Shown: one piece after another, positions 60,800 through 64,000 of the stretch
Layout: every line of letters begins with the position of its first letter
Position numbering within the stretch: the stretch's first letter is position 1
Source: Mycolicibacterium peregrinum
GTDB lineage: Bacteria; Actinomycetota; Actinomycetes; Mycobacteriales; Mycobacteriaceae
Assembly (NCBI RefSeq): GCF_001665625.1
Contig: NZ_LZSY01000009.1
Coordinates: forward strand, 1 to 64,000
DNA length: 64,000 nt
Reading direction: 5' to 3'
Position numbers and translations under genes: made by a program
Notes under the pieces: generated by a model
What the model saw: only the letters and a program-made list of their open reading frames with translations
Database searches by the model: none
What the model was told of the DNA's origin: nothing

Positions 60800-61093
60800 T
60801 CAGGGACGGGGCAACTTCTGGTGAAGCGGGTTGGTGGTGATCTTCTGTCGCCGTGCGGACGGGCCCGATGCCGGCCGTCCGGTCACCACCGCGGGACTGT
60901 CCGCCGACGCGCGTGTCGAGTCCTGAAGCGCCATGGCGGTCGAGCCGCCGTGGCCGAGGTTCGGTGCCGCGATGGTTCGGCGCGCCGGCCCCCGGCAATC
61001 GGGGCAGTCGATGACGTCGGGACGCGCGCTCATCGAATACATCTTTTTCGTCACGCCGCAACCGGACGCGCAGCGAAATTCGTAGAGAACCAA
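60800..61093 (-). CDS. fmdB: FmdB-type zinc ribbon protein
   Basis: A 97-residue protein. The zinc ribbon is at residues 1-45: LYEFRCASGCG, then VIDCPDCRGPARR, with four cysteines. FmdB proteins are putative regulators of the adjacent amidase gene. The C-terminal half is polar and unstructured. The start is TTG at 61093 with AAAGGA upstream. Confidence 0.85.
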   Translation of the reverse strand: MVLYEFRCASGCGVTKKMYSMSARPDVIDCPDCRGPARRTIAAPNLGHGGSTAMALQDSTRASADSPAVVTGRPASGPSARRQKITTNPLHQKLPRP

Positions 61094-61334
61094 CAGGTTT
61101 CCTTTATGTTGCCGGGAGCTGCTCTGTCGACAACGGTCACACTACCGACGAACCCCGCTGTTGGCGCGCCACTTCGGCAATAGAGCCCCAAAGTTTGGAC
61201 CTTTTAACGCTGGCGGGGATCTTGCCCGGCTTCCGGTGTTGCACTGAGGCGGGAGAGACCGGCTGCGGTAGCTTCCACGCAGACGCGTCTGGAATCCAGC
61301 CGGCAGGTCCGTCGGCACCTCAGGAGGGACCCCG

Positions 61335-63269
61335 GTGAATGAGGTCAAACCGTTCTCGCCGTCGATCGACTGGAGCGCCGAACCCCTGCACTCGCTGTGG
61401 TGGCTGGCCCAGGCCTGGACCATCACCGCGATCTGCACTCTGGCGGTCCTGACCCTGCTCGCCCGGTTCACCACCTGGGGGCGGCAGTTCTGGGCCGTCA
61501 CCGGTTCCTACTTCACCGGACGCCACAGCATCAAGCCCTGGCTGATCCTGGCCGCGATGTTGCTGTCGGTCATCATCGGCGTGCGCCTGTCGGTGTTGTT
61601 CAGCTATCAGGGCAACGACCTGTTCACCTCGGCCCAAGTCGCCGTCGAAGGTTTGGCCACCGGCAACGACCAGGTCAGGGACTCCGGGATCCGCGGCTTC
61701 TGGATCGCGCTGGCGACGTTCATGGGGCTGGCCGCGATCCTGGTCACCCGGGTTCTGATCGACCTCTTCATGACGCAGCGCTTCATGCTGGCCTGGCGTG
61801 CGTGGCTGACCGACCGGCTCACCGGTGACTGGCTCGACGGCCGCGCCTACTACCGGTCCCGGTTCATCGACCAGACCATCGACAACCCGGATCAGCGCAT
61901 CCAGTCCGACATCGACGTATTCACCGCGTTGTCCGGTCCGCAACCCAACACCCCGCACCAGACCAGCAACGGCACACTGCCGTTCGGCGCCATCTCGTCG
62001 ATCGTCTCGGTCATCTCGTTCACCTCGATCCTGTGGAACCTCTCCGGTGACCTCTCGTTGTTCGGGATCGAGATACCGCGGGCGATGTTCTGGTCGGTGT
62101 TCGTCTACGTCGCGTTCGCCACGGTGGTCGCCTTCGCCCTCGGTCGCCCGCTGATCCGGCTGTCGTTCAACAACGAGAAGTTCAATGCCGCATTCCGTTA
62201 CGCGCTGGTGCGCCTGCGCGACGCGGCCGAATCGGTGGCGCTGTACCGCGGGGAGAGGGCCGAGCGGTCACAACTGCGCGAACGCTTCGCCGCCGTCGTC
62301 ACCAACTACAAGCACTTCGTCAACCGGACCATGGCCTTCACCGGATGGAACCTGTCGATGAACCACATCATCATTCCGCTGCCGTGGATGCTGCAGGCTC
62401 CGCGACTGTTCACCGGCCAGATCCAGCTCGGCACGGTCAACCAGTCGGTGGCCGCATTCGGCGCCATCCAGGACGCGTTGTCGTTCTTCCGCAATTCCTA
62501 TGACACCTTCGCCGGTTACCGCGCGTCGATCATCCGCCTGCACGGGTTGGTCACCGCCGACAAGCAGAGCCGCGAGCTGCCCAAGCTGGACGTCGCGGGG
62601 CTCGCCGCGAACACCGACAGCCTGGTCGAACTGGACGACGTCGAGGTGCGCAACCCGGCGGGCGAGCAGTTGATCGACGAACTGAACCTGTCGCTGGCCG
62701 CCGGCGAGGCCCTGATCATCACCGGCAAGTCCGGCACCGGCAAGACGACGCTGCTGCGCAGCATCGCCCAGCTGTGGCCGTACGCCTCCGGGGCGGTGCG
62801 GTGTCCGCAGGGCGACAACGAGACGCTGTATCTGTCGCAGGTGCCCTACATCCCGCTGGGTGATCTGCGGACCGTGGTGTCCTATCCGCAGCAGCCCTGG
62901 GCGCTGCCCGATACCGCGCTGCGCGATGCCCTACTCGCGGTCGCGCTGCCGCGCTACGTCGACCGGCTCGACGAGGACGCCGACTGGGCCAAGGTGCTCT
63001 CCCCCGGCGAACAGCAACGGGTCGCGTTCGCCCGGGTGCTGCTGACCAAACCCAAGGTGGCGTTCCTCGACGAGGCAACCTCGGCGCTCGACGAGCCGCT
63101 GGAGTTCATGATCTACAGCCTGGTCCGCCGCGAACTACCCGACACCGTGCTGGTCAGCGTCACCCACCGCTCCACGGTCCACCGCCACCACAACACCCAC
63201 CTGGAACTGCTCGGCGAGGGAAAGTGGCGGCTGGGCCCAGTCGACGAGACCGAACCGGTCGGCGTGTAG
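61335..63269 (+). CDS. bacA: SbmA/BacA-like ABC transporter (ABC_membrane_2 + ATPase)
   Basis: A 644-residue fusion of an SbmA/BacA-type membrane domain (about six helices, residues 1-400; [40 protein letters not shown]) and an ABC ATPase (about 430-635). Walker A is GKSGTGKTT, the signature [16 protein letters not shown], and Walker [14 protein letters not shown]. It corresponds to Rv1819c, which imports cobalamin, bleomycin and other hydrophilic molecules. The GTG at 61335 has GGAGGG upstream. The 241-bp gap before it shows no recognisable B12 riboswitch. Confidence 0.92.
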   Translation: MNEVKPFSPSIDWSAEPLHSLWWLAQAWTITAICTLAVLTLLARFTTWGRQFWAVTGSYFTGRHSIKPWLILAAMLLSVIIGVRLSVLFSYQGNDLFTSAQVAVEGLATGNDQVRDSGIRGFWIALATFMGLAAILVTRVLIDLFMTQRFMLAWRAWLTDRLTGDWLDGRAYYRSRFIDQTIDNPDQRIQSDIDVFTALSGPQPNTPHQTSNGTLPFGAISSIVSVISFTSILWNLSGDLSLFGIEIPRAMFWSVFVYVAFATVVAFALGRPLIRLSFNNEKFNAAFRYALVRLRDAAESVALYRGERAERSQLRERFAAVVTNYKHFVNRTMAFTGWNLSMNHIIIPLPWMLQAPRLFTGQIQLGTVNQSVAAFGAIQDALSFFRNSYDTFAGYRASIIRLHGLVTADKQSRELPKLDVAGLAANTDSLVELDDVEVRNPAGEQLIDELNLSLAAGEALIITGKSGTGKTTLLRSIAQLWPYASGAVRCPQGDNETLYLSQVPYIPLGDLRTVVSYPQQPWALPDTALRDALLAVALPRYVDRLDEDADWAKVLSPGEQQRVAFARVLLTKPKVAFLDEATSALDEPLEFMIYSLVRRELPDTVLVSVTHRSTVHRHHNTHLELLGEGKWRLGPVDETEPVGV

Positions 63270-63341
63270 CGCCTGGTGACGAAAGCTGGCCGCCTGTCGC
63301 CGTAGCGCGTCTGGTAAGACGGTGGGAACGACACCGCGTAG

Positions 63342-63360
63342 TAAGGTAAGCCTTCACACA
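63342..63360. promoter_or_regulatory. Candidate IdeR iron box upstream of mmpL
   Basis: TAAGGTAAGCCTTCACACA matches 15 of 19 positions of the IdeR/DtxR consensus TWAGGTWAGSCTWACCTWA, with the first 13 all matching. It ends 50 bp before the mmpL start. Iron-dependent repression is inferred. Confidence 0.6.
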
Positions 63361-63410
63361 ATGCCCGACCGCTGCATCGTGTCCTCCCCACCGACCACCA
63401 AGGGTTCCTG

Positions 63411-64000
63411 ATGGCCGATTCCAGAGCTCCCCACACGGGGATCGCTCGATGGATCCGTCGATTCGCCATTCCGGTGATTGTCGGCTGGATCGCGCTCCTG
63501 GCGTATCTGAGCGCCACCGTCCCACCGCTCGAGGTGGTGGGCCAGATGCGCTCGGTGTCGATGAGTCCCAGCGATGCGCCGTCGGTGATCGCGATGAAGC
63601 GCGTCGGCACGGTGTTCGACGAGTTCCATTCCGACAGCTCGGCGATGATCGTGCTGGAGGCCCAGGGGGACGGGGCCAAGCTCAACGACGACGCGCACCG
63701 GTTCTACAACGACATGGTCGACCGGCTCGAGGCCGACAAGAAGCACGTCGAGCACGTCCAGGACTTCTGGGGCGACCCGCTCACCGAGGCAGGCGCGCAG
63801 AGCAACGACGGCAAGGCCACCTACGTGCAGGTGTACCTGGCCGGCAACATGGGTGAGGCACTGGCCAACGAATCGGTGGAGGCCGTCCAGAAGCTCATCG
63901 CCGGACTGTCCCCGCCGCCCGGGCTCAAGGTGTACGTCACCGGGCCCACCGCCCTGGCCGCCGATCAACAGATCTCCGGCGACCGCAGCGTCAAGATCAT
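63411..64000 (+). CDS. MmpL family RND transporter (partial, runs off the window)
   Basis: The N-terminal 196 residues of an MmpL protein (full length is usually near 950). TM1 is at about residues 18-38 ([20 protein letters not shown]), followed by the first periplasmic porter domain with the family segments [39 protein letters not shown] and [13 protein letters not shown]. MmpLs export lipids and siderophores. The sequence and the iron box upstream suggest the MmpL4/5 siderophore branch. No mmpS gene precedes it in the 140-bp gap. The start is ATG at 63411. Confidence 0.92.
   Translation, partial: MADSRAPHTGIARWIRRFAIPVIVGWIALLAYLSATVPPLEVVGQMRSVSMSPSDAPSVIAMKRVGTVFDEFHSDSSAMIVLEAQGDGAKLNDDAHRFYNDMVDRLEADKKHVEHVQDFWGDPLTEAGAQSNDGKATYVQVYLAGNMGEALANESVEAVQKLIAGLSPPPGLKVYVTGPTALAADQQISGDRSVKI

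Noticed and set aside
61097..61112. GlnR-like box upstream of fmdB
   Set aside because: The complement reads GCAAC-N6-GAAAC, close to a GlnR box, and the amidase operon is a plausible target. But it overlaps the Shine-Dalgarno a few bases from the start, too close for an activator site.
61094..61334. Possible cobalamin riboswitch before the BacA-like transporter
   Set aside because: Rv1819c-type proteins import B12, so I looked for a B12 box and supporting stems. None could be recognised in these 241 bases.
63270..63410. Missed mmpS gene before mmpL
   Set aside because: The gap is only about 140 bp and no frame of MmpS length or sequence is present.

Overview
The window comes from a high-GC actinomycete, almost certainly a rapidly growing Mycobacterium (Mycolicibacterium-type). 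The gene order kasA-kasB-accD6, glpD1-TetR-AGPS-like-diacylglycerol kinase, DUF3145-serine hydrolase and mscR-metallo-beta-lactamase follows the M. tuberculosis Rv2245-Rv2260 order as I remember it. An Rv2264c-like Hsp70/proline-rich protein, an Rv1819c-like ABC exporter and an MmpL are also present. No tRNA, rRNA, IS element, prophage or CRISPR was seen. Genes are dense: no gap exceeds 300 bp, and many neighbours overlap by ATGA or GTGA.

Layout. 1-4.4 kb: meromycolate (FAS-II) genes kasA (damaged at the window edge by an inverted copy of itself), kasB and accD6. 4.4-15 kb: a LysR/SDR pair, the glycerolipid block (glpD1, TetR, AGPS-like flavoprotein, DAG kinase), then an esterase and TetR divergent from an SDR-patatin-Baeyer-Villiger monooxygenase operon. 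15-22 kb: a large secreted DUF4185 protein (a GH183 arabinanase-type fold), a small secreted protein, DUF3145, a serine hydrolase, a helical-repeat protein and the mycothiol-dependent mscR/metallo-hydrolase pair. 22-30 kb: accessory genes, namely a GH5-like lipoprotein, an orphan styrene-monooxygenase-like flavoprotein, a SHOCT membrane protein, a LapA-domain protein, a SABATH carboxyl methyltransferase, an IlvX-like ThDP enzyme and an SDR-TetR pair.

30-42.5 kb is the most distinctive part. A PucR/GAF regulator diverges, across a perfect 12-bp inverted repeat, from one tightly coupled catabolic operon: aldehyde dehydrogenase, MFS permease, FAD aromatic hydroxylase, cupin, ACMSD-type amidohydrolase, old-yellow-enzyme reductase and a three-subunit molybdenum hydroxylase of PaoABC/YagRTS type. 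The molybdenum subunit carries a single-base frameshift. The set looks like uptake and breakdown of an aromatic or N-heteroaromatic compound, but the substrate cannot be read from sequence.

42.5-49.4 kb: the Hsp70-like protein, a DapB-like reductase, two near-duplicate SDRs around a TetR with matching operator-like sites, and a second DUF4185 protein coupled to a secreted protein. 49.5-55.3 kb: a complete peptide ABC importer followed by an SDR. 55.3-61.1 kb: signalling (UspA, adenylate cyclase, Ser/Thr kinase) and a formamidase with its FmdB zinc ribbon. 61.3-64 kb: an SbmA/BacA-like ABC transporter and the start of an mmpL gene behind an IdeR-like iron box.
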